From: Pigmentiphaga sp. NML080357
Lineage (GTDB): Bacteria; Pseudomonadota; Gammaproteobacteria; Burkholderiales; Burkholderiaceae_B
NCBI RefSeq assembly: GCF_002188465.1
Contig: NZ_NINW01000037.1
Location: forward strand, 62,001-126,000
Direction of reading: 5' to 3'
DNA: 64,000 bases
Program-made: the position numbers and the translations under genes
Notes under the pieces: generated by a model
What the model was told of the DNA's origin: nothing
Database searches by the model: none
What the model saw: the letters and a program-made list of their open reading frames with translations, nothing else
Shown: positions 7,003 through 19,272 of the stretch, in pieces
Numbering within the stretch: the stretch's first letter is position 1
Layout of the letters: each line of letters opens with the position of its first letter

Positions 7003-8205
7003 TCAGTGGTCCGCCGCCACCGGCGCGCCAGCCTGGAACCACCTCCCCAGCAATACCCGCTCTTCCTCGGTCATGGCCGTGGCATTGTTCAGCGGCATGG
7101 TCCTCTGCACGACCGCCTGCTGGTACACCACCTGCGCATGCGACTTGAGCAGCTCGGGCGTTTGCAGCTGTATGCCCTTGTTGGCGAGCTGCGCGTTATG
7201 GCACATCACGCAACGCTGGGCGATGACCTGCTGGACCTGTCCGATGTCCTGCGCCCCGAGGGGCGCCGCCGGGGCGGCAGGCTTGCCCAGGCCGGCGGGC
7301 GCGATGGCCGCTGCCACGGCCGCCAGGAGAAGGATGCCCGCGGCGGGATACCAGAAATTGTTGACCCCCTTGTGGCGCAGGACGAAGAACTGGCGGATCA
7401 GCGCACCCGCCAGCATGACGGCGATCAGCACCAGCCAGTTGTACTTGGCCGAATACACCATGCTGTAGTGGTTGGACAGCATGGCGAACAGCACCGGCAG
7501 CGTGAAGTAGGTGTTGTGCACGCTGCGCTGCTTGCCCAGCTGGCCGTGGATGGGGTCGACCGGCTCGCCGGCCCGCATGGCGGCGACCACCTTGCGCTGG
7601 CCGGGAATGATGACCATGAGCACGTTGGCGCTCATGATGGTGGCGATCATGGCGCCCACGATCAGGAAAGCCGCCCGGCCCGCGAATAGATGGCATGCCA
7701 GCCAGGCCGAGGCGGCCACGAACAGCGCGATGGCGATGCCGACCTTGCGGTCGGCCCGCTCGCCAGTACCCGCGATGCGGCAGATGACGTCGTACACAAG
7801 CCAGCCCACGACCAGGAAGCACAGGGCCGCGACCACGGCCGCCACCGGCCCCCAGTCGAAGACGTTCCTGTCGATCAGGTAGGTCTGGGCGTTGAAGAGG
7901 TACAGCACCACCAGCAGCGCAAAACCCGACATCCACGTGGAATAGCTTTCCCAGTAGAACCAGTGCAGGTGCTCGGGCAGTTGCCGCGGCGCCACCAGGT
8001 ATTTCTGCGGGTTGTAGAAACCGCCGCCATGCACGGCCCAGAGCTCCCCCGACACGCCCTTGTCGAGAAGCTCGGGATCCCGCGGTTTCATGAGACTGTT
8101 GTCGAGCCAGACGAAGTAGAACGAGGACCCGATCCAGGCGATGGCGGTGATGATGTGCAGCCAGCGCAGCAACAGATTGGCCCAATCAAGAATGTAGGCT
8201 TCCAT
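7003..8205 (-). CDS. puuD: Urate hydroxylase PuuD (membrane urate oxidase with cytochrome c domain)
   Basis: A 400-residue inner-membrane protein with about eight hydrophobic helices and a C-terminal cytochrome c domain. It oxidises urate to 5-hydroxyisourate, passing electrons to the respiratory chain. Landmarks are the N-terminal WLHIITAIAWIGSSFYFVWLD helix, HGGGFYNPQKY and WFYWESYSTWMSGF segments, NHYSMVYS, and a single haem-attachment CVMCH near residue 340 followed by an axial Met in RTMPLNNATAM. The length equals that of known PuuD proteins. AGGAAGG precedes the ATG. It stands alone: no hydroxyisourate hydrolase, OHCU decarboxylase, allantoicase or xanthine dehydrogenase genes are near. 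Confidence 0.92.
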   Translation of the reverse strand: MEAYILDWANLLLRWLHIITAIAWIGSSFYFVWLDNSLMKPRDPELLDKGVSGELWAVHGGGFYNPQKYLVAPRQLPEHLHWFYWESYSTWMSGFALLVVLYLFNAQTYLIDRNVFDWGPVAAVVAALCFLVVGWLVYDVICRIAGTGERADRKVGIAIALFVAASAWLACHLFAGRAAFLIVGAMIATIMSANVLMVIIPGQRKVVAAMRAGEPVDPIHGQLGKQRSVHNTYFTLPVLFAMLSNHYSMVYSAKYNWLVLIAVMLAGALIRQFFVLRHKGVNNFWYPAAGILLLAAVAAAIAPAGLGKPAAPAAPLGAQDIGQVQQVIAQRCVMCHNAQLANKGIQLQTPELLKSHAQVVYQQAVVQRTMPLNNATAMTEEERVLLGRWFQAGAPVAADH

Positions 8206-8445
8206 GCCCTTCCTGCTAGAGACAATCGCTCACCACTGCGGGCGCTGTGAGCAAGAAGGTCGCGCCAATGGAGCACCGCGGCGACCGTACGATCAACGGG
8301 GGCCTGGCGGCCCCCGTTTGTTACGGCCTGCATCTTCACCCACGCCTGCGCGGCTTGTCAACACCGCGCCAGCCGCCTGCGTGCCCCGTTTCCTGGGAAC
8401 GAATCTTGCGGTCGAGCAGGCCGGCACACTTGACAGGAGGCCTCC
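8206..8445. other. Intergenic region between divergent puuD and lipoprotein genes, with a perfect hairpin
   Basis: No gene is seen. AACGGGGGCC (8295-8304) pairs perfectly with GGCCCCCGTT (8309-8318) across a TGGC loop. It resembles a terminator stem but lies upstream of both flanking genes and has only a short U-rich tail on the plus strand. Confidence 0.45.
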
Positions 8446-9081
8446 ATGACGCGCCCGTTCCGCCGATGGCTCCCCACGCTGTGCGCCGCCGCGATCGGTG
8501 CCCTGGCGGCAGGCTGCTCGCGTCCGCCCGATCCATTGGCCTATACGCGCAACGAGTTTTCCCAGACGGACACTTTTTCGCGCCCCTATCCGGTGCCGCC
8601 GGAAACGGTGTGCGAGGCGGGCAAGCGATCGCTGCTGAGCCAGGGCTACACGCTGGCCGACGCGGGCGCCCGCTCGCTCGAGGGACACAAGCAATTCCAG
8701 AATGGCGAGAACTACAAAGAGATCACGTTCCGGCTGGTATGCGAACCGGACCATGCCGGCAAGGACAATGCCATCGCCTTCGTCAACGCGGTAGAGTCCA
8801 CGTTTGCGCTGAAGAAGAGCAACAGCTCGGCCAGCGTGGGCGTCGGGCTGCTGGGCTCGGTATCCATGCCGTTCACCTCGTCCGACGACTCGATGGTGAA
8901 GACGGGCAGCGAAACCATCGCCTCGGAGGATTTCTACCGCCGTTTTTTCACGCTGCTGGAACGGTACATTCCGTCCACTGCCCCAGCCGGCGCCGGCGGG
9001 GCGTCGCCGGCCTCGCCAAGCAGCCCCCCGCCATCCGGCGACAGCGCCCCGGAGCCGGCCGGCGAGGCGCCGATCCGCTAG
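8446..9081 (+). CDS. DUF2242-type lipoprotein
   Basis: A 211-residue exported lipoprotein. The signal peptide ends in a lipobox LAAGC (Cys about residue 24). The mature part resembles the uncharacterised DUF2242 family, with FSRPYPVPPETVCEAGKRSLLSQGYTL, a KQFQNGENYKEITFRLVCEP strand pair and a DFYRRFFTLLERYI helix. The C-terminal 40 residues are Pro/Ser/Ala-rich and probably disordered. AGGAGG at 8433-8438 fixes the start. Two Asn/Ser-rich lines in the middle (KKSNSSASVGVGLLGSVSMPF) resemble glycine-rich membrane-contact segments. Function unknown; it probably sits in the outer or inner membrane facing the periplasm. Confidence 0.75.
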   Translation: MTRPFRRWLPTLCAAAIGALAAGCSRPPDPLAYTRNEFSQTDTFSRPYPVPPETVCEAGKRSLLSQGYTLADAGARSLEGHKQFQNGENYKEITFRLVCEPDHAGKDNAIAFVNAVESTFALKKSNSSASVGVGLLGSVSMPFTSSDDSMVKTGSETIASEDFYRRFFTLLERYIPSTAPAGAGGASPASPSSPPPSGDSAPEPAGEAPIR

Positions 9082-9127
9082 AATGACCGGAAAGCTCCGC
9101 ATCGGAGCGCACGCCGGAGACGAGTAC

Positions 9128-10609
9128 ATGGATCGCGCAGTCGCCCCGCCCCAGTTGGCGGACTCCCGTCTTTTCAAAACCCAGGCCTACATAGGCGGCG
9201 CGTGGGTCGACGCCCGCGATGGCGCCACGTTCACCGTCGACAATCCGGCGGACGGATCCGTGCTCGCGCACGTCGCCGACCTCGAGGCCGCGCAGACCGA
9301 GGAAGCCATCGCCGCCGCGCAGGCCGCCTTCGGTCCGTGGCGGGCCCGGACCGCCAAGGATCGCGCCGCCATCCTGCGGCGCTGGTTCGACCTGATGCTG
9401 GCCCATGCCGACGACCTGGCCGCCCTGATGACGCTGGAACAGGGCAAGCCGCTCGCGGAAGCCAAGGGCGAAGTAGCCTATGCAGCCTCGTTCATCGAAT
9501 GGTTCGCGGAACAGGGCAAGCGGGTGGCGGGCGACACGCTCGCGCCCGTGGCGGCCAACACGCGGATGCTGGTGCTGCGCGAACCCATCGGCGTGTGCGC
9601 AGCCATTACGCCCTGGAATTTCCCGCTTGCCATGATCACCCGCAAGGCGGGTCCCGCGCTGGCCGCGGGCTGCACCATGGTGCTCAAGCCGGCCGAGCAG
9701 ACCCCTCTGTCCGCGCTGGCCCTGGCCGAACTGGCGCATCGCGCGGGGCTGCCGCCGGGCGTGCTGAACATCGTCACTGCCGACAGCGAACGCTCCATCT
9801 CGGCCGGCAAGGCCCTCTGCGCGAGCCCGGTGGTGCGCAAGCTCACCTTCACGGGCTCCACCCCCGTGGGCCGCATCCTGATGCAGCAGAGCGCGCCCAC
9901 CATCAAGAAACTGTCCCTGGAACTGGGTGGCCTGGCCCCGTTCATCGTATTCGAGGACGCCGACCTGGACGCCGCGGTCGAGGGCGCGGTCGCCTCGAAA
10001 TACCGCAATGCCGGCCAGACCTGCGTCTGCACCAACCGCTTCTACGTGCATGACAGCATCTACGATGCCTTCGTCGAGAAACTGGCGGCCAAGAGCGGCG
10101 GCCTCAAGGTCGGCAACGGGTTCGATGCCGGCGTCCTGCAGGGGCCGCTGATCGACGAAGCCGCGGTGGCCAAGGTCGACGAACAAGTCAAGGACGCTAT
10201 CGCCAAGGGCGCCAAGGTCCTCGCCGGCGGCAAGCGCCATGCGCTGGGCGGACGCTTCTATGAACCGACGGTGCTGTCCAACGTGACCGAAGACATGCTG
10301 TGCATGCGCGAGGAAACCTTCGGCCCGGTCGCGCCGGTCGTGCGCTTTCGCGACGAGGCGGAAGTCATCCGCCTGGCCAATGACACGGAATTCGGCCTGG
10401 CCTCGTACTTCTACAGCCGCGACGTGGGCCGCATCTTCCGGGTGGCCGAGGCGCTGGAATACGGCATGGTGGGCGTCAACACCGGCCTCATCTCCAACGA
10501 GGTCGCGCCCTTCGGCGGCGTCAAGCAATCCGGCCTGGGCCGCGAAGGCTCCGTCTACGGCATGGACGACTATCTCGAACTGAAATACGTGTGCCTGGGC
10601 GGGATATGA
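9128..10609 (+). CDS. gabD: NAD(P)-dependent succinate-semialdehyde dehydrogenase
   Basis: An aldehyde dehydrogenase of 493 residues from the ATG at 9128, which has GGAG eight bases upstream; an upstream ATG at 9083 overlapping the previous stop adds 15 residues unlike the family. It oxidises succinate semialdehyde to succinate in GABA and related catabolism. Seen are ITPWNFPLAMITRK (cofactor entry), FTGSTPVGR (Rossmann), the general-base Glu in LSLELGGLAPFIVFEDAD (about residue 264), the nucleophile Cys in NAGQTCVCTNRF (about residue 299) and EETFGPVAPV. The second Cys two residues after the nucleophile is typical of GabD. It overlaps the next gene by ATGA, indicating translational coupling. 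Confidence 0.88.
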   Translation: MDRAVAPPQLADSRLFKTQAYIGGAWVDARDGATFTVDNPADGSVLAHVADLEAAQTEEAIAAAQAAFGPWRARTAKDRAAILRRWFDLMLAHADDLAALMTLEQGKPLAEAKGEVAYAASFIEWFAEQGKRVAGDTLAPVAANTRMLVLREPIGVCAAITPWNFPLAMITRKAGPALAAGCTMVLKPAEQTPLSALALAELAHRAGLPPGVLNIVTADSERSISAGKALCASPVVRKLTFTGSTPVGRILMQQSAPTIKKLSLELGGLAPFIVFEDADLDAAVEGAVASKYRNAGQTCVCTNRFYVHDSIYDAFVEKLAAKSGGLKVGNGFDAGVLQGPLIDEAAVAKVDEQVKDAIAKGAKVLAGGKRHALGGRFYEPTVLSNVTEDMLCMREETFGPVAPVVRFRDEAEVIRLANDTEFGLASYFYSRDVGRIFRVAEALEYGMVGVNTGLISNEVAPFGGVKQSGLGREGSVYGMDDYLELKYVCLGGI

Positions 10610-11100
10610 GCGCATCCGGAGGATGCATCCGGCCGGCGCGGCCCGACGACGTCGGGCCCGTGCTGTCCCTGATGCGGGGACTGGCCGAGTACGAACATCT
10701 CACCCATCTATTCCTGGCGCGCGAGGAAGATTTGCTCGACGCCCTGTTCGGACCCCATCCCGCCGCCGAATGCCTCGTGGCCGAAGCGGACGGCGCGGTG
10801 GTGGGCTACGCCCTTTTCTTCCACAACTATTCCACCTTCCTCGGGCGGCGCGGGCTGTACCTGGAAGACATCTACGTGCGTCCCGACCAGCGCGGCCGCG
10901 GCCTGGGCAAGCGCATGCTGAAAACCCTCGCCGCGATCGCGGTCGAGCGGCGCTGCGGCCGCTTCGAATGGAGCGTCCTGGACTGGAACCAGCCGGCCAT
11001 CGACTTCTACCAGGCCATGGGCGCCGACGTGCTCCCCGACTGGCGCATCGTGCGCGTCACCGGCGACGCCCTGATCCGCCTGGGTACGACTGGCGAGTAA
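10606..11100 (+). CDS. GNAT N-acetyltransferase, diamine/polyamine (SSAT-like) type
   Basis: A 164-residue acetyltransferase starting in the ATGA overlap with gabD. The acetyl-CoA loop is clear in DIYVRPDQRGRGLGKRMLKTLA. It is followed by CGRFEWSVLDWNQPAIDFYQAMGA, a signature of spermidine/spermine-type N-acetyltransferases. YALFFHNYSTFLGRRGLYLED forms the substrate-side strands. Linkage to succinate-semialdehyde dehydrogenase would fit acetylation in polyamine/GABA turnover, but the substrate is inferred. About 70 bp of non-coding sequence separate it from the convergent chemoreceptor gene. Confidence 0.8.
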   Translation: MSASGGCIRPARPDDVGPVLSLMRGLAEYEHLTHLFLAREEDLLDALFGPHPAAECLVAEADGAVVGYALFFHNYSTFLGRRGLYLEDIYVRPDQRGRGLGKRMLKTLAAIAVERRCGRFEWSVLDWNQPAIDFYQAMGADVLPDWRIVRVTGDALIRLGTTGE

Positions 11101-11173
11101 GCTCCGCCCCAGAGCGCCTTGCCCTCTGCTTAAGGCGTGTCATCACGGTTGCGTGGAAACCGCCGTCGGAAGG

Positions 11174-12886
11174 CTATACCCTAAAGGTTCCCACCACGCG
11201 ATCCAGCCGTTCGGCCATTTCCCGCATTTCCTCGGCCGAACGAGCCGTCTCGCCCATCGCGGCGGTGGTTTCCTCCACCATCTGCGCAATGCTCTCCACC
11301 TGCTGCGCGATGGACGTACTGGCCGACGACTGTTCCTTGGTCGCATGCGCGACCTCGCGCACGCGCTCGAGCGAAGTGTTGGCGCTCGAGCTGATCTCGC
11401 GCAGCGAGAGCGCCACCTGGTCGGCCAGGCTCGTGCCTTCGGCCACCATGGGCAGGATGTGTTCCATCGTGACGGTGGATTCGGCGGTCTCGCGTTGGAC
11501 AGCGCTCACCATTTCCTCGATTTCCACCGAGGCCGACGAGGTGCGTTCGGCGAGCTTGCGGACTTCGTCGGCCACGACGCTGAATCCTCTGCCCTGCTCG
11601 CCCGCGCGGGCCGCCTCGATGGCGGCATTGAGCGCCAGCAGGTTGGTCTGGCCGGCGATCTCCTTGATCGAGGCGGCGATGGAGTTGATCTGCACCGCCC
11701 GCTCTTCCAGGCCCCGGATCTTGTGGGATGCTTCGCCCACGGCGGCGGCGATGCGCTTCATGCTCTCGGCCGCGCTCATCACGCCTGCCTCGCCGTTGCG
11801 GCACTTCTCGGCGACGCCCTCGGAATTGTGCTGGGTCTGCGTCGCGGCATCGGAAATGTGGGCCACCGATACGGTCAACTCCTCGACCGCCGCCGCCATC
11901 GACGACGTCGCATCGCTCTGCTGCACCGCCGCCGCCGAGACCTGGCTCACCGATTCGGCGATGCGCTGGGCATCGCGTTTCATGGTGGCCGCCTCGTTGC
12001 GCACGGTGGCGATGAGATTGCGCACCGCGCCCGACATGCTGGCGAAGCCGTCGAGCAGGCTGCCGGGCTCCGCCGCGGGCAGCTTCTGGGTCAGGTCCCC
12101 GCGCGCCGCCCGGCGCATGATTTCGATCACCACCCGCGGTTCGCCGCCGATCTGGCGGATGACCCCGCGTGCGATGACACCGCTGGCGAGCAGCAGCACC
12201 ACGGCCAGCGCCACTGCGGTCGCGACGCCGGTAAGAAGTTGCCGGGAGATGATCGCATCCAGGTCGTCGATGTAGACGCCCGTGCCGATGGCCCAGTTCC
12301 AGGGTTCGAAGCTCTTGTAGATATTCAGCTTCGGAACGGGTTCGCTTTCACCGGGCCGCGCGAACATGATGCGCATGTAGGTCTGCCCGCCGCCTTCGCG
12401 CATCGCGGCGAAGCGCTCCTGCATGGCTTGCGCCGGATCGCGCTTGTCGCCGGAACGGGTGATCGCGTTGGAACCCGCCAGCGAGGGATTGCCGCCATTC
12501 ATCATGATGACGCCCTGGGCGTCGGTGATGAAGACGTATTCGGTCTTGCCGTTGCTGCCGCCGTAGCGAAAGCCCAGCAGCGCCGCCTTGGCGGCGTCCT
12601 GGGCCTGCTGCTGGCTCAGTTGCCCCTTCTGCTGCTGTTCGTAGTAGTGATTGACCACTCCCCAGGCCCCCTGGGCCACGGCCAGGATTTCCGCCTTCTT
12701 GGATTGCAGCAGCAATTGCCGCTCGTTGTAGATCGACCATCCCTGGACCGCCAGCAGCAGTATCACCGCCAGGGCCACCAATGCCGCCAGCTTGCCCTTC
12801 AGCGAGGACCTGGCCGCAAAAGACACGGGGGCCACGCGTTCCCCGTCGCTCGAAAAACCACTCGTATCATGCATTACCGCGCTCAT
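11174..12886 (-). CDS. Methyl-accepting chemotaxis protein with single Cache domain
   Basis: A 570-residue chemoreceptor. The ATG at 12884-12886 is preceded by AAGGGG; longer in-frame starts reach into non-coding sequence. A first membrane helix lies at about residues 28-50 ([17 protein letters not shown]), then a periplasmic sCache_2 domain ([51 protein letters not shown]), a second helix near 235-255 ([16 protein letters not shown]), HAMP, and the cytoplasmic signalling hairpin with the invariant tip ([21 protein letters not shown]). Cache_2 receptors sense small carboxylates. No other chemotaxis genes are near, so it is an orphan receptor for a distant che cluster. It ends in FRV without an obvious CheR-binding pentapeptide. 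Confidence 0.9.
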   Translation of the reverse strand: MSAVMHDTSGFSSDGERVAPVSFAARSSLKGKLAALVALAVILLLAVQGWSIYNERQLLLQSKKAEILAVAQGAWGVVNHYYEQQQKGQLSQQQAQDAAKAALLGFRYGGSNGKTEYVFITDAQGVIMMNGGNPSLAGSNAITRSGDKRDPAQAMQERFAAMREGGGQTYMRIMFARPGESEPVPKLNIYKSFEPWNWAIGTGVYIDDLDAIISRQLLTGVATAVALAVVLLLASGVIARGVIRQIGGEPRVVIEIMRRAARGDLTQKLPAAEPGSLLDGFASMSGAVRNLIATVRNEAATMKRDAQRIAESVSQVSAAAVQQSDATSSMAAAVEELTVSVAHISDAATQTQHNSEGVAEKCRNGEAGVMSAAESMKRIAAAVGEASHKIRGLEERAVQINSIAASIKEIAGQTNLLALNAAIEAARAGEQGRGFSVVADEVRKLAERTSSASVEIEEMVSAVQRETAESTVTMEHILPMVAEGTSLADQVALSLREISSSANTSLERVREVAHATKEQSSASTSIAQQVESIAQMVEETTAAMGETARSAEEMREMAERLDRVVGTFRV

Positions 12887-13020
12887 TCTGACCCCTTGCT
12901 CGCACCGGCCGGCGCATCGCGCGCCGGCGTGGGAACGAAAACTCATTCCTGCCATTAACGGCATGCGGGACGGAATCTGTATGGCGGAACACGCAAGAAG
13001 GCTCGGGACGGCCCCGAAAT

Positions 13021-13045
13021 GAAAAAAGGGGAGCTTACGCTCCCC
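13021..13045 (-). terminator. Rho-independent terminator of the rimP-typA operon
   Basis: On the minus strand GGGGAGC-GTAA-GCTCCCC is followed by a run of six U. It lies 27 bp past the typA stop and ends the long operon. Confidence 0.88.
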
Positions 13046-13071
13046 CGCTCCCGCTACCGTGTCCGGCCGGC

Positions 13072-14892
13072 TCAGGCCGCTTCGCGGCTGGCGCGCTTGC
13101 GGTCGTGCTCCTTCAGGTGTTGCTTGCGCAACCGGATGTTCTTGGGCGTGATCTCGACCAGTTCGTCGTCGGCGATGAATTCCACCGCGTACTCCAGCGT
13201 CAGCTGGATGGGCGGGACCAGGCGCACGGCCTCGTCGGTGCCGGAGGCCCGGACGTTGGTGAGCTGCTTGCCCTTGATCGGGTTGACCACCAGGTCGTTG
13301 TCGCGGCTGTGGATGCCGATGATCATGCCTTCGTACAGGGCCTCGCCCGGCGAGACGAACATGCGGCCGCGATCCTGCAGCTTCCACAGCGCATAGGCCA
13401 CGGCATCGCCGTCCTCCTGGCTGATCAGCACGCCGTTGTGGCGTTCTCCCAGGGTGCCGTCGCGCACCGGCGCGTACTCATCGAATACATGGCTGATCAG
13501 GCCGGTGCCGCGGGTCAGCGTCAGGAACTCGCCCTGGAAGCCGATCAGGCCACGCGCCGGAATGCGATACTCCAGGCGCGTGCGGCCCTTGCCGTCGGAA
13601 GCCATGTCGAGCAGCTCGCCTTTGCGGCGGCCCAGTTCCTCCATGACCGAACCCTGGTGGCCGTCCTCGACGTCCACCGTGAGCAGCTCGAATGGCTCGC
13701 ACTTGACGCCGTCGATCTCCTTGAACACCACGCGCGGACGGGAGACGGCCAGCTCGTAGCCTTCCCGGCGCATGTTCTCGAGCAGGATGGTCAGGTGCAG
13801 CTCGCCGCGCCCGGACACCTCGAACACGGTATCGTCGCCGGTATCGCGCACCCGCAGCGCCACGTTGGACTTCAGCTCGCGTTCCAGCCGATCGCGCAAC
13901 TGGCGGCTGGTCACGAACTTGCCTTCACGGCCCGCCAGCGGCGAGGTGTTCACGCAGAAGTTCATCGTCAGGGTCGGCTCGTCGACCTTGATCATCGGCA
14001 GGGCCTCGGGCGTATCGGGCGCGCACACGGTGCAGCCGATGCCGAGTTCGTCGATGCCGTTGATCAGCACGATGTCGCCCGCCTGGGCCTCGGGAACGAT
14101 CTCGCGCTCCAGGCCGCGGAACTTGAGCACCTGGTTGACGCGTCCCTTGATGGGATTGCCCTCGGGGCCGAACTTGACCACCACGTCCTGCAGCGGACGC
14201 ACGCGCCCGCGGGTGATCCGGCCGACGCCGATCTTGCCCACGTAGCTCGAATAATCCAGCGAGACGATCTGCAGCTGCAAGGGGCCCTCGGCATCGTCGT
14301 TGCGCACCGGCACCTTGTCCAGGATCACTTCGAACAGCGGCTTCATGTCGCCGCTGCGCACGTCTTCGGTCAGTCCGGCGTAGCCGTTCAGTCCGGACGC
14401 GTAGACCACGGGAAAATCGAGCTGTTCTTCGGTCGCGCCGAGCTTGTCGAACAGGTCGAAGGTCTGGTTGATGACCCAGTCCGGGCGAGCGCCCGGGCGG
14501 TCGATCTTGTTGATGACCACGATGGGCTTGAGGCCCAGCGCCAATGCCTTGCGGGTCACGAAACGGGTCTGCGGCATGGGGCCCTCGACCGCGTCGACCA
14601 GCAGCAATACGCCGTCGACCATGGACAGCACCCGCTCGACCTCGCCGCCGAAGTCGGCGTGGCCCGGGGTATCGACGATGTTGATGTGGGTGCCTTCGTA
14701 CTCCACCGCGCAATTCTTCGCCAGAATCGTGATGCCGCGTTCTTTTTCGATGTCGTTGGAGTCCATGACGCGTTCGGCGACCTGCTCGTTCTCGCGGAAG
14801 GTCCCCGCCTGCCGCAGCAACTGGTCCACCAGGGTGGTCTTGCCATGGTCCACGTGCGCGATGATCGCCACGTTGCGCAATGCGCGTGTCAT
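13072..14892 (-). CDS. typA: Ribosome-associated GTPase TypA/BipA
   Basis: A 606-residue translational GTPase of the EF-G family that binds the ribosome and aids 50S assembly and stress or cold adaptation. The start ATG overlaps the truB stop (ATGA). G-motifs are complete: G1 AHVDHGKTT (residues about 12-20), G2 ERGITI, G3 [15 protein letters not shown]4 NKIDRPGAR, plus domain III and V segments and the BipA-specific C-terminal block around [18 protein letters not shown] and [17 protein letters not shown]. Length is as in E. coli. It is the last gene of the operon, followed by a strong terminator. Confidence 0.96.
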   Translation of the reverse strand: MTRALRNVAIIAHVDHGKTTLVDQLLRQAGTFRENEQVAERVMDSNDIEKERGITILAKNCAVEYEGTHINIVDTPGHADFGGEVERVLSMVDGVLLLVDAVEGPMPQTRFVTRKALALGLKPIVVINKIDRPGARPDWVINQTFDLFDKLGATEEQLDFPVVYASGLNGYAGLTEDVRSGDMKPLFEVILDKVPVRNDDAEGPLQLQIVSLDYSSYVGKIGVGRITRGRVRPLQDVVVKFGPEGNPIKGRVNQVLKFRGLEREIVPEAQAGDIVLINGIDELGIGCTVCAPDTPEALPMIKVDEPTLTMNFCVNTSPLAGREGKFVTSRQLRDRLERELKSNVALRVRDTGDDTVFEVSGRGELHLTILLENMRREGYELAVSRPRVVFKEIDGVKCEPFELLTVDVEDGHQGSVMEELGRRKGELLDMASDGKGRTRLEYRIPARGLIGFQGEFLTLTRGTGLISHVFDEYAPVRDGTLGERHNGVLISQEDGDAVAYALWKLQDRGRMFVSPGEALYEGMIIGIHSRDNDLVVNPIKGKQLTNVRASGTDEAVRLVPPIQLTLEYAVEFIADDELVEITPKNIRLRKQHLKEHDRKRASREAA

Positions 14893-15812
14893 GTCGTTTC
14901 CTTGAATGAAATCAATCTGTCGGGCTGCAGCCAGCCATCGTCGCGGCGAGCCGTTCCCAGGAATTTTCCCTCCGGGCCATATACCCGGACCTTGTCGATC
15001 GATGCGGCCATCGCCGCGACAGCTTCCAGCCTTTCCTTGCGGCCCTGCATGAACCGCGATGCCGCGGCCGCGTCCAGCCTGACTGCGTCCATTCCTTCCA
15101 GCAGCACGTCCGCCGGCAGCAAGGCGGACGCCGGGTCGGCCAGCGCTTCCAGCCTTTCCAGCGTCCACGCCTGCGCCAGGTCGAAACCGGCGGTGCGCGT
15201 GCGCCGCAGTGCCGTCAGGTGGGCGCCGCATCCCAGGACGCGGCCGATATCCTGAGCCAGCGTACGGATGTACGTACCCTTGCTGCAGCCGACGTCGATC
15301 GTGGCTTCGCGCCCGCGCATCGACACCAGCCGCAACTCGTGGATCGTCACTTCGCGCGGCTCGCGCTCGAGCGTGACGCCCTCCCGCGCATACTCGTACA
15401 GCGGCCTGCCCTCGCGCTTGAGCGCCGAATACATGGGCGGCACTTGCGCGATCATGCCGACGAAGCGTGACAGCGCGTCGCGCATGCCGGCCTCGTCCAC
15501 GGGCCGGGCCGGATCCTGCCCGGGAAAGGCCACGGGCAGGCCGGTACGGTCGCCGCTGTCCGTTTCCTCGCCCAGGGCCATCGTGGCCGTATAGCGCTTG
15601 TCGGCATGGAACATCCCGCCGGAGAACTTGGTCGCCTCGCCGAAGCACAGCACCATCAGGCCCGTCGCGAACGGATCCAGCGTCCCGGTATGCCCCGCCT
15701 TGCGCGCGTCCAGGATGCGGCGCGCCCGCTGCAAGGCATGGTTGCTGGACAACCCCTCCGGCTTGTCCAGCAACAACACACCATCCAGCGCACGCCCGCG
15801 TCGGGAAGCCAT
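14889..15812 (-). CDS. truB: tRNA pseudouridine(55) synthase TruB
   Basis: A 307-residue enzyme that makes pseudouridine-55 in the T-arm of elongator tRNAs. The catalytic Asp46 is in [12 protein letters not shown], with the [17 protein letters not shown] and [18 protein letters not shown] motifs of the family following. The C-terminal PUA-like region is short and ends within ISFKETT at the ATGA overlap with typA. It lies in the conserved order rbfA-truB-typA. The coupling implies co-translation with typA. Confidence 0.95.
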   Translation of the reverse strand: MASRRGRALDGVLLLDKPEGLSSNHALQRARRILDARKAGHTGTLDPFATGLMVLCFGEATKFSGGMFHADKRYTATMALGEETDSGDRTGLPVAFPGQDPARPVDEAGMRDALSRFVGMIAQVPPMYSALKREGRPLYEYAREGVTLEREPREVTIHELRLVSMRGREATIDVGCSKGTYIRTLAQDIGRVLGCGAHLTALRRTRTAGFDLAQAWTLERLEALADPASALLPADVLLEGMDAVRLDAAAASRFMQGRKERLEAVAAMAASIDKVRVYGPEGKFLGTARRDDGWLQPDRLISFKETT

Positions 15813-15844
15813 CGCAATCGTCGGAAAAAAGGACGCGGCGCGGC

Positions 15845-16312
15845 TTACGCGCGGTCGTCGTCGGGCGCGGACGGTTCGGCCGGCGCGATGTCCTCGCGCT
15901 CGTCCTCGTCGGCAGCGGATCGGGAGGCTTCCAGTTCGTCGGCCTTGACCCCCGGCGTATTGGCCTGGGTGATGAGCTGGCTCATGGCGATGCCGCGCGA
16001 CACCTGCCGGTCATGGAGGAAGTGCAGCGTCGGGACCGTATGGATGTGCAGGCGCTTGAACAGCAGCGAATGCAGCCAGCCGGCCTTCTCGTTCAGGGCC
16101 GCCTCGGCCTCGGCCGGCTCGGCGCCCATGACCGTGAAATACACCTTGGCGTGGGCATAGTCGGCCGTCAGGTCGACGCCCGTGAGCGTGACCAGGCCCG
16201 CGCGGCCCACGTCGACCTCGCGCTGGATCATCTCGGCCAGGTCCTTCTGGATCTGGTCGGCGAGCCGCTGGTTGCGGCCGCCGGGGAGCTTCTTCTGCCT
16301 GTGACGACTCAT
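15845..16312 (-). CDS. rbfA: Ribosome-binding factor A
   Basis: A 155-residue KH-fold protein needed for late maturation of the 30S subunit and 16S rRNA 5' end processing. The N-terminal [18 protein letters not shown] helix and the [21 protein letters not shown] strand match RbfA, and so does the [15 protein letters not shown] segment. The tail from about residue 125 is acidic and low in complexity ([19 protein letters not shown]), longer than in E. coli RbfA (133 residues) and probably disordered. It starts 18 bp after infB. Confidence 0.94.
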   Translation of the reverse strand: MSRHRQKKLPGGRNQRLADQIQKDLAEMIQREVDVGRAGLVTLTGVDLTADYAHAKVYFTVMGAEPAEAEAALNEKAGWLHSLLFKRLHIHTVPTLHFLHDRQVSRGIAMSQLITQANTPGVKADELEASRSAADEDEREDIAPAEPSAPDDDRA

Positions 16313-16330
16313 CTGCCTGCAACGCGCCCT

Positions 16331-19228
<2,898 letters not shown>

Positions 19229-19272
19229 TCGTTTCTCTTCCCCGGTGTGGCTGATCGACGGTATGGGCAAAC

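Noticed and set aside
9083-9127. ATG at 9083 as the gabD start
   Set aside because: Overlaps the lipoprotein stop but lacks a ribosome site and adds residues not seen in the family; ATG 9128 has GGAG upstream.
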